Under the pieces are notes generated by a model. That model worked only from the letters and a program-made list of their open reading frames with translations, did no database searches and had not been told where the DNA came from. A DNA stretch of 64,000 nt from contig JAGZMM010000005.1 in NCBI GenBank assembly GCA_018364155.1, forward strand, positions 189,167 to 253,166, given 5' to 3'. Of the stretch, positions 8,901 through 17,067 are shown one piece after another. Positions within the stretch are counted from its first letter, which is position 1, and each line of letters opens with the position of its first letter. The translations under genes and the position numbers were made by a program. This DNA comes from Clostridiales bacterium. GTDB lineage: Bacteria; Bacillota; Clostridia; Oscillospirales; Acutalibacteraceae.

Positions 8901-9877
8901 GCCACTGCGGTAATGGTGAGCGAAGCGATTTCATAAGGAACGGTGCAGGAATAGGTGTCGCTTTCACTGTTGGGATCGAAGGGACGGTCCAAAGCTACGT
9001 CCTTGACCGATAGGGATTTGAGCTTGTTGGACAAAACCGGTTTTTCTTCCTCCGGCGGATCATACTGGACGAGCACACCCTTGCTTTCCAGCACCGCAAT
9101 GGCGTCCTTGGAGGAATTCTCCGACGTAAAGTCCAAGGGATTGGACGTTACATCCAAGTCCATGAGATGCTCCAGGGAAAGCAGAGGAGAAAGGTCGGCA
9201 ATGGCGTTGCTTTTGAGCTGCAGGGACTTGAGTCCCGTAAGGTTGGAAATGCCGGATACAGAAGAAAGGGACAGGGAATTGGCGTATAGCACGCCCAGTG
9301 TCTCAACGCCGGTCACCGGGCTGAAATCGGCTGCAGGGTTATCGGAAACGTCCAGCATGGTCAGCTTGGAAAGGCTGGCAAGGGGAGAAAGGTCCGCCAC
9401 CTGGTTTTGCGAAACGTCCAGCACCAGCAGGGTGGAGGCCACCTTTTCCAGGCCGCTTATACTGGTCAGGGAGGTGCCCTTCAGATAAAGCTGCTGAAGC
9501 TGGTGGGCGTTGGTCAGAAAGCTTAAGTCGGTCAGCGTGTTGCCCGACAGGTCCAGCGCCTCCAGGCTGGTCATGCCCGCCAGTGCGGTCGCGTCCTGCA
9601 GCTGGCAGTTTGCCGCGGTCAGGCGGCGCAGATTGACTGCACTTTCTAAGCCGGCAAAATTCACAATGTTCTGTCCGCTTACGTCCAGCACTTCCAGGCG
9701 TTTGAGCTCTGTTAAGGTCAGCGAATCGGAGGCAGAAAGGCCAAGCTCCCGGCGCACAGCTGCGGCAAGGGTCGGGTCGGCAATGTTGACCGAGCCGGAG
9801 TCGGCAGCGAAGACCAGACCGGAGATTCCGGTCAGCAGCACCAGGACACACAAAAGCAGAGAGAGGGAACGTTTCAT
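5918..9877 (-). CDS. Large surface protein: leucine-rich repeats plus eight cadherin-like repeats
   Basis: A 1319-residue predicted secreted, membrane-anchored protein. The order is: signal peptide (1-24); internalin-type leucine-rich repeats (about 30-265, units such as LEALDLSGNTLTDLSFL); two cadherin-like beta-sandwich domains of the PF12733 type (about 283-370 and 380-465); a Ser/Pro-rich linker (about 470-602); six more such domains (about 615-1225); a second Ser/Pro linker; one membrane segment (about 1277-1300); and a Lys-rich tail. Most repeats open with a form of NKLKSLSV and carry a CTVP core and a final ATRE/ATRP strand. There is no LPxTG signal, so anchoring is by the C-terminal membrane segment. 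GGAGGT lies 6 bases before the ATG. An adhesin or cell-wall-spanning role is inferred; no enzymatic domain is seen. Confidence 0.85.
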   Translation of the reverse strand: MKRSLSLLLCVLVLLTGISGLVFAADSGSVNIADPTLAAAVRRELGLSASDSLTLTELKRLEVLDVSGQNIVNFAGLESAVNLRRLTAANCQLQDATALAGMTSLEALDLSGNTLTDLSFLTNAHQLQQLYLKGTSLTSISGLEKVASTLLVLDVSQNQVADLSPLASLSKLTMLDVSDNPAADFSPVTGVETLGVLYANSLSLSSVSGISNLTGLKSLQLKSNAIADLSPLLSLEHLMDLDVTSNPLDFTSENSSKDAIAVLESKGVLVQYDPPEEEKPVLSNKLKSLSVKDVALDRPFDPNSESDTYSCTVPYEIASLTITAVAQDSEATIRIYNNALVPGETTDVIVEVSRDGVESRKYIICATREKKAPDPVDPPSNKLTALAVDGVQLDPPFDPESEILEYSCTVPYETTSLSVVAKAEHPDAVIMVYNNTLLAGKTTDVKVAVSLAGVGTRTYVIHATREAAPPTPSEPESSAPSSSQSPSSSEQSSSQPSSAPSSSSQPSSSSTPSSSSQESSGSSSEVSSQPSTSSQGSSSSQSSSSQGGGSSSNPGSSSSPSDSHAPSPSDPGASSQSPSVNSNPSSGSSSGNQPTQEPDPVKIYSTKLSSLTVLSASDSSYRQAVPVQEDSILLTCTVPSSVSQIDIEAICMDEEASVSVIGRELPPGKTVPVFIGVSHPQLRTRFYILLVTREAEESAAAGLSLPSDVTSTRLKELSVAETSLNTAYSMYNPFETYSCTVSAQTDALTIQAVPADDKATVTIENNDLKPGATTVVRVTVSREGLPSRHYEIKVTRPALPAQTPSAQPETTASNRLAELAITGVTLDYPFRVQNRGETYTCTVPYDMNTLDIQAVAADPEAKVTILNNVLVIGQTTTVSIKVQRAGLPTLYYSILATRPANPAGGTGGNSSTPADSSATSNKLKELSVRGVEFDFPFRENNPGETYACTVPASMSALDITAVPVDPNAKVDILFNSLEPGKTTSVVIAVTPVSGDTLYYTIKATRPATRAVPSGAPPTMTATAQKALPAQVTPVTLSGHSNKLKSLEIEGATFVGVPFRPTNSGEDYEIIAPAGATELKITAVPMDSEATYDVLNNKLTPGTTSVVSIRVSHPGMDDLYYTLRVTVPAGEASSSKAPVVNTGVNALKSLSVEEAQISPVYNTEDTMRIYYCTVPHHVESLTINAVPFEEDAKVTITGNNLVAGQETAVTVSVARHGKTTQNYIIMATREEGYVPQSQQEASSLPESSLPPSEPLPESSAPSLPEEPSQDSASSKPPANSSRSALGISIAILLISAAVAVTVVFLNQRPKQKKKFPKNKE

Positions 9878-9980
9878 AAGATACCTCCGATAACGGCAAA
9901 TGACCGTAAATTTCAGACATTTTTGGGACGGATATGAAATGAATAATTTCTAGAATGGTTACAAATTCGACATATTTTTT

Positions 9981-10008
9981 ATTATAGCAAAATTCGCCGT
10001 GTTGTAAA
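9981..10008 (-). promoter_or_regulatory. Sigma-A promoter of the large surface-protein gene
   Basis: On the minus strand TTTACA (10003-10008), a 16-base spacer and TATAAT (9981-9986). The predicted 5' untranslated region is about 95 bases. No riboswitch is recognised in it. Confidence 0.7.
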
Positions 10009-10149
10009 GCAATTTGCGCAATTAAATTGTAAGAGTATCTCACGTCAAATGTGCAAAAAACTAGGATTTGTTCTGCAACGGCCGCAGAACCCTGGAGAAG
10101 AGCCGGAACGGTCATTCGCAAAAAGCACGGGAAAAAGCACAAATTCCAT

Positions 10150-10178
10150 TTGACTGGAAGTACGGCATACAGTACAAT
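10150..10178 (+). promoter_or_regulatory. Sigma-A promoter of the NodB-like gene
   Basis: TTGACT (10150-10155), a 17-base spacer and TACAAT (10173-10178). An apparent upstream TTG start at 10178 lies inside this -10 box, which supports the ATG at 10211. Confidence 0.75.
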
Positions 10179-10210
10179 TGTCTAAGAATGCAAAAGCTAG
10201 GAGAAGACGG

Positions 10211-11566
10211 ATGAAACAAACGCTTGCAAAACGGGAAATAAGAATACTGGCCTTGGGAGGCGGTGCGCTTTTGCTTGCGGTTGTCGTGCTCCTGATGGTA
10301 TTTGCGCGGCCGGATACCAGAGAACGGCCCTTTCTGTACGATCCTTCCGCCGCCGCCCATCCCCAAACCGGTCTTTCCATTCAGACGGAGATTTTTTATG
10401 ACCGGCCGGACGCGGTGGCGGTTTCTTACCCGGTTACCGGAAATGCCGCGATTGACCGGGAGATTGAGGCGCTGGTAAAGGAGGAGAAAAGCCGGTATGA
10501 GGCCGCCGGGGATGGGCAGGACCCTTCCCGCAGGGAGCTGAACTTGTCTTATGAGCTGACCCGGTTCAATTCGTCCCTGGTGAGCGTGTGCTTCTCGGTG
10601 GATGCCGCCGGGCCCTCAGATCACCGCCTTGTGACCCGTACCTATGATTTGAACACCGGTGCTGCCCTGACGCTTCGTGATTTTTTCTTTCCCGAGTCTG
10701 ACTATTTGCAGCGCCTATCTGACTACGCCGTTGAACGCCTGCGGCAACAGGATCCCTCCAAAGCTTCCTGGTCCCAGGAGCAATGGCAGCAGCTGGCCGG
10801 GCCGGAGAAGATCGACCGTTTTGTTTTGGACGGCGAGATGCTGCGTCTGTATTTTCCGCAGGAGGACGGTGCAATGCTGCAGGCAGAGATTCCGCTGCGC
10901 CTGCTGCACAGCGTTTCCCTTTTTGCTTTCCCCGATACCAGCGACATTTCGCAGGAAGAGCCGCCCGATTCTCCCCTTTGCTCTGGGCAGGAAACTCCGC
11001 CGACCTCGCCAGACGCGAAGAAGGTGGCGCTCCTGTTCTGCGATGGGCCTTTTGCAGACACCACCGGCGACATCCTCGACCATTTGAAAGACCATGGGGC
11101 GCGGGCAACCTTCTGCCCTTTAGGGAACCGGGTTCCTTACCAGCCTCAGCTGGTCGAGCGCATGGCGCAGGAGGGGCACGCCATCTGCAATCACACCGAT
11201 TCTCATAGAAAGCTTGCGACCCTGTCGCCAGGAGAGGTGTCCGCCCAGCTGAAAAAAGCGAACGCTGCCCTTTCGAGCATCACCGGGAGTTCCCCCATGC
11301 TAATCTGTCCGCCCTATGAAGCGGTGGGAGCCAAGGTCAAGACCATCGACGGAATGCAGGTGGTATTGCCTGATTTGCAGCCGGCTGACTGGCGGGCGGT
11401 GGACGGACGGGCTCTGGCGGACGAAATCCTGGCTTCGGTGTATGACGGCTGTATCATCCAGCTGCACGATCGGTTTCCAGCCACCACAGAAGCAGTCAGG
11501 CTTCTTTTGGAGGAGCTGCCCGGACAGGGGTATACTTTTGTCACGGTGGAAGAATTGATGCAATGA
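10211..11566 (+). CDS. Membrane-anchored NodB-like polysaccharide deacetylase with altered active site
   Basis: A 451-residue protein. An N-terminal membrane anchor (about residues 12-32) is followed by a DUF3298/RsiV-like region (about 50-245, with RTYDLNTGAALTLRDFF) and a C-terminal NodB carbohydrate esterase 4 fold (about 265-450). The NodB motifs are recognisable but altered. Motif 1 reads FCDGP where TFDDGP is usual, so the catalytic-base Asp is Cys. Motif 2 is intact (HTDSH). Motif 3 reads ICPPY where an Arg normally precedes PPY. The LQPADW and IIQLHD motifs are kept. Deacetylation may therefore be lost and the fold kept for binding. The ATG at 10211 follows AGGAGA by 6 bases. It is followed by the broken YcxB-like gene. 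Confidence 0.85.
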   Translation: MKQTLAKREIRILALGGGALLLAVVVLLMVFARPDTRERPFLYDPSAAAHPQTGLSIQTEIFYDRPDAVAVSYPVTGNAAIDREIEALVKEEKSRYEAAGDGQDPSRRELNLSYELTRFNSSLVSVCFSVDAAGPSDHRLVTRTYDLNTGAALTLRDFFFPESDYLQRLSDYAVERLRQQDPSKASWSQEQWQQLAGPEKIDRFVLDGEMLRLYFPQEDGAMLQAEIPLRLLHSVSLFAFPDTSDISQEEPPDSPLCSGQETPPTSPDAKKVALLFCDGPFADTTGDILDHLKDHGARATFCPLGNRVPYQPQLVERMAQEGHAICNHTDSHRKLATLSPGEVSAQLKKANAALSSITGSSPMLICPPYEAVGAKVKTIDGMQVVLPDLQPADWRAVDGRALADEILASVYDGCIIQLHDRFPATTEAVRLLLEELPGQGYTFVTVEELMQ

Positions 11567-11592
11567 CCGGTTTCAGGAAGGAGAGAGGATGG

Positions 11593-12135
11593 ATGCAGCC
11601 GCTGTTTGAAAACCGATGCCGGTTATACGAAAAGTCCCTTCAGAAGGCGATTTTTCGATTTCTTTACTGAGATCCCGCCGCCTTTCAGCGAAAAGCACTT
11701 GGAGTCGTTCTGCTGTTTACTCTGGGCGCTCTTTTTTCGCAAAGCGTTAGGCAGTTTTTGGTCAGCGGATTGCTGGCGGCCGTGTTGCTTGTGCTAATTG
11801 GGTATGATACGGTCCGGCCGTATCGAAAATGGAGGAGGCGCTTAAATCAGCGGGCGGGAAAAGAAGGGATCGCTTGCTTGCGTTTTTTAGACAGCGAAGT
11901 TGAATCTTTTTTCGCCGGATCTCCTTCGGAAAACACCGAGCGGTTTTCCTACGCGCAAATCGATGAACTGCTGGAAGAGCCCGGACTTTTTGTGATGACC
12001 ATGAATTCTAGTTGCCTTCCTGTGTTTAAGGACAGCTTTACCATTGGAACTGCGGAAGAATTTCCATCCTTCCTTCTGGAACGGATGGAAAAGGCAAAGC
12101 AGGAGGAAAAGGAACCCTGCGAGGCCCCAGGCTGA
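11593..12135 (+). pseudogene. YcxB-like membrane protein gene interrupted by an in-frame TGA
   Basis: A start ATG with an excellent ribosome site (AGGAAGGAGAGAGG) opens a frame of 25 codons that ends at TGA 11668-11670. The same frame continues without further stops to 12135. It encodes FQRKALGVVLLFTLG and a second hydrophobic helix, then a YcxB-like C-terminal domain (IDELLEEPGLFVMTM...LPVFKDSF). Conceptually this is a ~180-residue YcxB-family protein with two membrane helices. Either one nonsense change (perhaps from TGG) inactivates it, or only a shorter form initiates internally, for example at TTG 11758, which lacks a convincing ribosome site and the first helix. A sequencing error is also possible. 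Confidence 0.7.
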
Positions 12136-12235
12136 GGACCGGGCTCGCTTTTGGTTGCTGGAGACGGCGGCCTTCCCGGTATCGCAGTTTTATTCCGGCC
12201 GGGCTGATTGCCGCTACACAGGAGGCGGAAAATAC

Positions 12236-12283
12236 AAAGACAAAGGAACCGGCTGGCAATTGCCAGCCGGTTCCTTTGTCTTT
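12236..12283 (+). terminator. Bidirectional terminator
   Basis: A perfect 48-base palindrome (two 24-base arms) with AAAGACAAAGG/CCTTTGTCTTT ends. It lies between the YcxB-like gene and the convergent stress-protein gene. Confidence 0.85.
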
Positions 12284-12338
12284 GTTACAGAAAAAACGGG
12301 ACTGCCTTGTGGGTTTTGCCGTCCGTCTCTTTTTCCCT

Positions 12339-12782
12339 TCATTTGCTCGATAGGCTCACATGGGGCGCAAACTCGAAGGAAGGGGCCAGGGTAAACAACC
12401 GTCCGTCTGTAGATACCATGGTGACGGGAATGTCGGGGCACAGGTTGTGCAGCACGCCGACGAACCCGGAACCGGTATCCTGCGGCATCCCAGTGACCAG
12501 ATGGCGCACGCCGTATTTGCGTACATGCCCGGCCGTCATCAGCGCAGAGTCATCATGAAAATAGATGGTCATGGATGCGCCGTTTTCCGCGGCCGCATTA
12601 TATAGGAATTCGAGTACCTCTCCTCTTTCTTGCACGCTTGTTCGGTCCGGCAGGACACTTAAGACCTGCAAAGGCAATCCCATCAAATCTGCGAGCTGAC
12701 GTCCGGCTTTGATTAACCGTTCGCAGGAGGGCTGATCGGTTACGCATACGAGGATGCCGGCTTTTTGTTGCAGCTTGCTCAC
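12339..12782 (-). CDS. Universal stress protein-like (UspA/KdpD-type domain)
   Basis: A 147-residue cytosolic protein with a single UspA-like nucleotide-binding fold. The first strand is AGILVCVTDQPSCERLI, close to the Usp module of KdpD-type sensor kinases. The C-terminal loop TGMPQDTGSGFVG resembles the G-rich ATP-binding loop, though not exactly. The GTG start at 12782 is chosen because AAAGGAG precedes it by 9 bases; a longer frame starting at 12839 has no ribosome site. It stands alone, divergent from putP. A role in stress or metabolite sensing is inferred from the family only. Confidence 0.7.
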   Translation of the reverse strand: MSKLQQKAGILVCVTDQPSCERLIKAGRQLADLMGLPLQVLSVLPDRTSVQERGEVLEFLYNAAAENGASMTIYFHDDSALMTAGHVRKYGVRHLVTGMPQDTGSGFVGVLHNLCPDIPVTMVSTDGRLFTLAPSFEFAPHVSLSSK

Positions 12783-13018
12783 GTCGATTCGCTCCTTTAT
12801 GTAATGTGTTAGGTGGGGGATGGCGTTCTTCAAAAGCACGATTTAAGTATATGAGATAAATGTGAAAAATATTGTAACAAACCGTTTCCGTTGCATAAAT
12901 ATTTTTAATACCAGCCTGTGAACGAGTCATAATTCGTTCATAATTACCAAAAAGGAATTTGAAAAATTGCACAACATACAGAATAGACCGCGTTTTTGTG
13001 GAGAATTGGTGAAATTGC
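12783..13018. other. Divergent intergenic region upstream of putP
   Basis: AT-rich region between the stress-protein gene and the putP promoter. It holds an inverted repeat GAACGA-N8-TCGTTC (12920-12939) that could be an operator. No gene or riboswitch is seen. Confidence 0.4.
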
Positions 13019-13047
13019 TTGTGCAAAGAGGAGAAATACGGTATAAT
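13019..13047 (+). promoter_or_regulatory. Sigma-A promoter of putP
   Basis: TTGTGC (13019-13024), a 17-base spacer and TATAAT (13042-13047). Confidence 0.7.
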
Positions 13048-13142
13048 ACTCCTATCTTTTACCGCATTATTGCAATGATGCGGTTTCCTTCTGCTTGGGG
13101 AAAGGAAGAAGGAGAAGAGAAGCTTGGAAAGGAAGGGTGTAC

Positions 13143-14684
13143 ATGTCAAACACAACTTGGACCATCATTGCCTTTGTGATTTACACGGGTGTGATGATCG
13201 CCATCGGAGGGGTCTTCTACAAGAAGTCCAGCAACCTGTCCGACTATTTTCTGGGAGGCCGCGGGCTCAACGCTTGGGTCGGCGCGCTATCCGCCCAGGC
13301 ATCCGATATGTCCGGCTGGCTGCTGATGGGCCTTCCCGGCGCCATCTACCTGATGGGCACCGGCCAGGTCTGGATTGCGGTAGGCCTGTGCCTAGGCACG
13401 CTGCTCAACTGGATTTTCGTCGCCAGCCGTCTGCGCCGGTATACCATTAAGTCGGGCAATTCCCTGACGCTGCCGGAATATTTTGAAAATCGGTTTCGGG
13501 ATTCCAGCCGGATTTTGCGCACGGCCTCGGCCATCTTTATCATCATCTTTTTCGCCGTCTATACCGCTTCCGCCTTTGTGGCGGGCGGCAAGCTGTTTGC
13601 CCAGGTGTTCGGGGTGGACTATCAGATCGCTCTGTTCATCGGCGTTCTGGTGATTCTGGTGTATACCTTCCTAGGCGGCTTTCATGCAGTATGTTGGACC
13701 GATTTGGTTCAAGGCATCATGATGCTCATCGCCATCCTGGCGGTTCCGATCATCGCACTCTTTGCCATGGGCGGCATTGAGTCGGTGACTGGCGCGCTGC
13801 CTGCGGATTTCCTCAATCCATTTCGGGAAAACGGAACGGATGTTTCCGCTATCTCTATCATTTCCCAGCTTGCCTGGGGCCTTGGTTACTTTGGCATGCC
13901 TCACATCCTGGTGCGCTTTATGGCCATCCGTTCCAACAAAGAGATCAAGCGCTCCCGCGTCATCGCCATGGTTTGGGTGCTTATCTCTCTGACCTTTGCG
14001 GCGGTAGTGGGCATTGTGGGCAAGGTGTTTGTCCCGGATGTGCCTGGTGACGGTGAGACGGTTTTCATCCAGATGATCCAGAAGATCTTCATGGGTCTGG
14101 GCGGCGAACAGGCGATTGTGCCGGTGGCCTTTATCGGCGGTCTGTTTTTGTGCGGCATCTTGGCGGCCATTATGTCCACGGCGGATTCCCAGCTGCTGGT
14201 GACGGCTTCCTCCATTTCGGACGATATTTACAAAGGCCTCATCAACAAAAAGGCCAGTGATGATTTTCTCCTGAAATTCAGCCGGGTAGCGGTTGTGGTG
14301 GTCGCGGTTGTGGCCTACTTCATCGCCCGCGACCCGGAATCCAGCGTGATGAACCTGGTGTCCAACGCTTGGGCCGGCTTCGGCGCAGCCTTTGGCCCGC
14401 TGGTACTGCTGTCCCTGTTCTGGCGGCGCACCACCCGCGGCGGCGCGGCGGCCGGAATCATCGCCGGCGGCTTGACCGTGATTTTGTGGGAATACATTCC
14501 GATGATTCCCATGGCGTCGGGTGTCGCCACTCTCTCCACCGCCACCGGACTTTATTCGTTGGTGCCTGGATTTGCCCTGTCGCTCGTGTGCATCGTTCTC
14601 TTCAGCTTCCTGACCAAGAAGCCCTCTGCGGAAATGCTTGAGGAATTCGATGCGGTCAAGAATATGGCCAAGAGCGAAGAATAA
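13143..14684 (+). CDS. putP: Sodium/proline symporter
   Basis: A 513-residue inner-membrane sodium:solute symporter (SSS family, PutP subgroup) that imports proline with Na+. The first helix segments and the motif DYFLGGRGLNAWVGALSAQA are typical. SDMSGWLLMGLPGA and the YTFLGGFHAVCWTDLVQG stretch further down match the family core. About 12-13 hydrophobic segments are visible and the length is normal. The ATG at 13143 follows GGAAGGG by 6 bases; the frame is open further upstream but without a better start. Proline may be an osmolyte or a carbon source here; no proline catabolic gene is nearby. Confidence 0.93.
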   Translation: MSNTTWTIIAFVIYTGVMIAIGGVFYKKSSNLSDYFLGGRGLNAWVGALSAQASDMSGWLLMGLPGAIYLMGTGQVWIAVGLCLGTLLNWIFVASRLRRYTIKSGNSLTLPEYFENRFRDSSRILRTASAIFIIIFFAVYTASAFVAGGKLFAQVFGVDYQIALFIGVLVILVYTFLGGFHAVCWTDLVQGIMMLIAILAVPIIALFAMGGIESVTGALPADFLNPFRENGTDVSAISIISQLAWGLGYFGMPHILVRFMAIRSNKEIKRSRVIAMVWVLISLTFAAVVGIVGKVFVPDVPGDGETVFIQMIQKIFMGLGGEQAIVPVAFIGGLFLCGILAAIMSTADSQLLVTASSISDDIYKGLINKKASDDFLLKFSRVAVVVVAVVAYFIARDPESSVMNLVSNAWAGFGAAFGPLVLLSLFWRRTTRGGAAAGIIAGGLTVILWEYIPMIPMASGVATLSTATGLYSLVPGFALSLVCIVLFSFLTKKPSAEMLEEFDAVKNMAKSEE

Positions 14685-14692
14685 GCCAAAAC

Positions 14693-14731
14693 AAAAACCG
14701 CCCCTCATCATAAGTGAGGGGCGGTTTTTTT
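14693..14731 (+). terminator. Bidirectional terminator between putP and copA
   Basis: The stem AAAAACCGCCCCTCA pairs with TGAGGGGCGGTTTTT around a 7-base loop, with T-runs on both strands, between convergent genes. Confidence 0.85.
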
Positions 14732-14747
14732 GTAGCCTGCAAGAGGT

Positions 14748-16979
14748 CTATTCTTTCACCTTAAAGGTATTCAGCCGCAATGCATTTAGCACCACCGATA
14801 CCGAGCTCAACGACATGGCCGCGGCAGCGAACATGGGATTTAACAGAGGTCCGCCGAACAGATAAAGGAGTCCCGCCGCGATGGGAATGCCTATCGTGTT
14901 GTAGCAGAAAGCCCAGAACAGATTCTGGCGGATGTTGCGAATGGTGGCGCGGCTGAGGAGAATGGCGGTTAATACGTCGTGAATGTCGCTCTTGACCAGC
15001 ACCACGTCCGCCGACTCAATGGCAACGTCCGTGCCCGAGCCGATGGCGATGCCCACATCCGCCTGTGCCAGTGCAGGCGCGTCGTTGATGCCGTCACCCA
15101 CCATGGCCACCGTCTGGCCCTGGTCCATAATTTCCTTGACTGTTTTCGCCTTGTCCTGAGGCATGACCTCGGAAAGCACCTGGTCGATCCCCACCTGATT
15201 TGCAATAGCGGCAGCGGTGCGCCGGTTGTCGCCGGTGATCATCACCGTTTTGATCCCCGCCTTGTGAAGCTGCTCAATGGTCTTCCTGCTGCCGGGCTTG
15301 ATTACGTCCGCCACCGCTACCAGGCCCAAAAACCGTCCGTTTGCCGCCAGATACATGGGGGTTTTTCCTTCGTTTGCAAGGGCGGCGGCCTTGTCGTCGT
15401 ACGCGGCGGTGTCCACCCCGTACTTTTGCATGAGGGCGAGGTTCCCGAGAACTACCGCCTGGTTTTCCACCGTAACTTGAATGCCCAAACCGGTCACTGC
15501 CTGAAAATCCACCGTTTCCAGCAAGGGGAGCTTACGTTCTTGAGCCGCACGAATGATCGCTTCCCCCAAAGGATGCTCCGACCCTTGTTCGGCCGAAGCC
15601 GCCAGCTGCAGCACTCGGTTTTGATCTACGCCCTCGGCGGTCACAACATCGGTCACATCCGGTTTTCCCTCGGTGATGGTGCCGGTTTTGTCAAAGACCA
15701 CGGTGTTGACCTTGTGGGTAATCTCCAGCGCCTCGGCATTTTTAAAGAGCACCCCGTTTTCCGCACCTTTGCCGGTTCCTACCATGATGGCGGTAGGCGT
15801 CGCCAGGCCCAGGGCGCAGGGGCAGGCGATGACCAGCACCGACACAAACACCGTCAGCGCGAAGACGAAGCCTTCTCCCGCGATCCACCAGGCAATTCCG
15901 GCCAGAAGACCGATGCCCAGCACCACCGGGACAAAGTAACCGGAAATCACGTCCGCCAGCTTTGCAATAGGCGCTTTGGAGCCCTGGGCGTCCTCCACCA
16001 GCTTAATGATTTGGGAAAGGGCCATGTCCTTTCCGACCTTGGTGGCTTTGAACTTGATAAACCCATTTTTGTTGATGCTGGCGCCTACCACCGCGTCGCC
16101 CGGCCCCTTTTCCACCGGCAGGCTTTCGCCGGTGAGCATGGACTCGTCGATGCTGGTGGAGCCCTCCACAATCTGACCGTCTACCGGGATTTTTTCGCCG
16201 GGCTTGACCAGCACCACGTCTCCCACCACAATCTCTTCAATGGGAATCTGTAGCTCCTGCCCGTCCCGCAGCACTAGACCGGTCTTGGGCGCCAGGCCCA
16301 TGAGCTTTTGGATGGCGTCACCGGTTTTGCCCTTCGAGCGCATTTCCAGAAACTTGCCCAGCAGCACCAACGTGATGATGGTGGCGGTGGATTCAAAGTA
16401 CAGGTTGTGGGCGGACATATGGTCCCCCTGAAAGATCAAATAGATGGAATATAGACTATAGAGAAAGGACGCGGTGGTGCCGATGGCGATAAGGGAATCC
16501 ATGTTTGGCCGACCGCGGAAGAGGGAAGAAAATCCCACCGTGTAAAACTGGTACCCTGCGACGATGACCGGCAGGCAGAGCAGAAGCTGCACCACGCCGA
16601 ACACCCGGGCGTCTTCCATCGGGTCGAGAAAGTGGGGAAGGCCGATCATAGGCGCCATGGCAATGTACAAAAGTGGAAGGGTAAAAATGGCGGAGACGAT
16701 CAGCTTTGTGCGAAAAATTACGACCTCCCTGTGCTTGCGCGCCTGGTTCTCCTCTGGCCGGTCGCGCTCCTCCTCAATCACGGAAAATCCAGTGCTTTCG
16801 ACAACTTTCCGTATATCTTGATCAGAAAATTCCTTTTCGTCATAAGTGATGGTGGCCCGTTCCGCCGCGTAATTGACCACAGCGGACGAAACCGCCGGTA
16901 TTTTTTTGAATGCCCGTTCTAGGCCAGTGGCGCAGGCGGCGCAGTGCATCCCGCCGATTTTCACAGAAGCCGTTTTCAT
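14748..16979 (-). CDS. copA: Copper-exporting P-type ATPase
   Basis: A 743-residue P1B ATPase that exports Cu(I). One N-terminal heavy-metal domain carries GGMHCAAC (residues 10-17). It is followed by the membrane segments, the TGES actuator motif, the transport motif ACPCALG, the phosphorylation motif DKTGTIT and the hinge GDGINDAPAL. CPC plus the HMA motif indicates copper rather than cadmium or zinc. The ATG at 16979 follows AGGAGGG by 6 bases. It lies 88 bases behind copZ on the same strand, making a copZ-copA operon. The spacer holds a weak C/T-A/G hairpin. No CsoR or CopY regulator gene is in the window. Confidence 0.95.
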   Translation of the reverse strand: MKTASVKIGGMHCAACATGLERAFKKIPAVSSAVVNYAAERATITYDEKEFSDQDIRKVVESTGFSVIEEERDRPEENQARKHREVVIFRTKLIVSAIFTLPLLYIAMAPMIGLPHFLDPMEDARVFGVVQLLLCLPVIVAGYQFYTVGFSSLFRGRPNMDSLIAIGTTASFLYSLYSIYLIFQGDHMSAHNLYFESTATIITLVLLGKFLEMRSKGKTGDAIQKLMGLAPKTGLVLRDGQELQIPIEEIVVGDVVLVKPGEKIPVDGQIVEGSTSIDESMLTGESLPVEKGPGDAVVGASINKNGFIKFKATKVGKDMALSQIIKLVEDAQGSKAPIAKLADVISGYFVPVVLGIGLLAGIAWWIAGEGFVFALTVFVSVLVIACPCALGLATPTAIMVGTGKGAENGVLFKNAEALEITHKVNTVVFDKTGTITEGKPDVTDVVTAEGVDQNRVLQLAASAEQGSEHPLGEAIIRAAQERKLPLLETVDFQAVTGLGIQVTVENQAVVLGNLALMQKYGVDTAAYDDKAAALANEGKTPMYLAANGRFLGLVAVADVIKPGSRKTIEQLHKAGIKTVMITGDNRRTAAAIANQVGIDQVLSEVMPQDKAKTVKEIMDQGQTVAMVGDGINDAPALAQADVGIAIGSGTDVAIESADVVLVKSDIHDVLTAILLSRATIRNIRQNLFWAFCYNTIGIPIAAGLLYLFGGPLLNPMFAAAAMSLSSVSVVLNALRLNTFKVKE

Positions 16980-17067
16980 CGGCAACCCTCCTATTACCCA
17001 GAGTAGATTTCGTCGAAAAATATCCTTTCTCCCTTTCCTTTTGAAGAGAAGAGAGAAAGGGTGCCCA

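Noticed and set aside
10178..10210. TTG at 10178 as start of the NodB-like protein
   Set aside because: It falls within the -10 box of a good promoter; ATG 10211 has a proper ribosome site.
11668..11670. Selenocysteine or programmed readthrough at the TGA in the YcxB-like gene
   Set aside because: No hairpin resembling a bacterial SECIS was noticed right after the codon, and YcxB proteins have no redox role; a nonsense change is simpler.
14979..16253. 424-codon plus-strand frame opposite copA
   Set aside because: Shadow of CopA, whose motifs are all intact.
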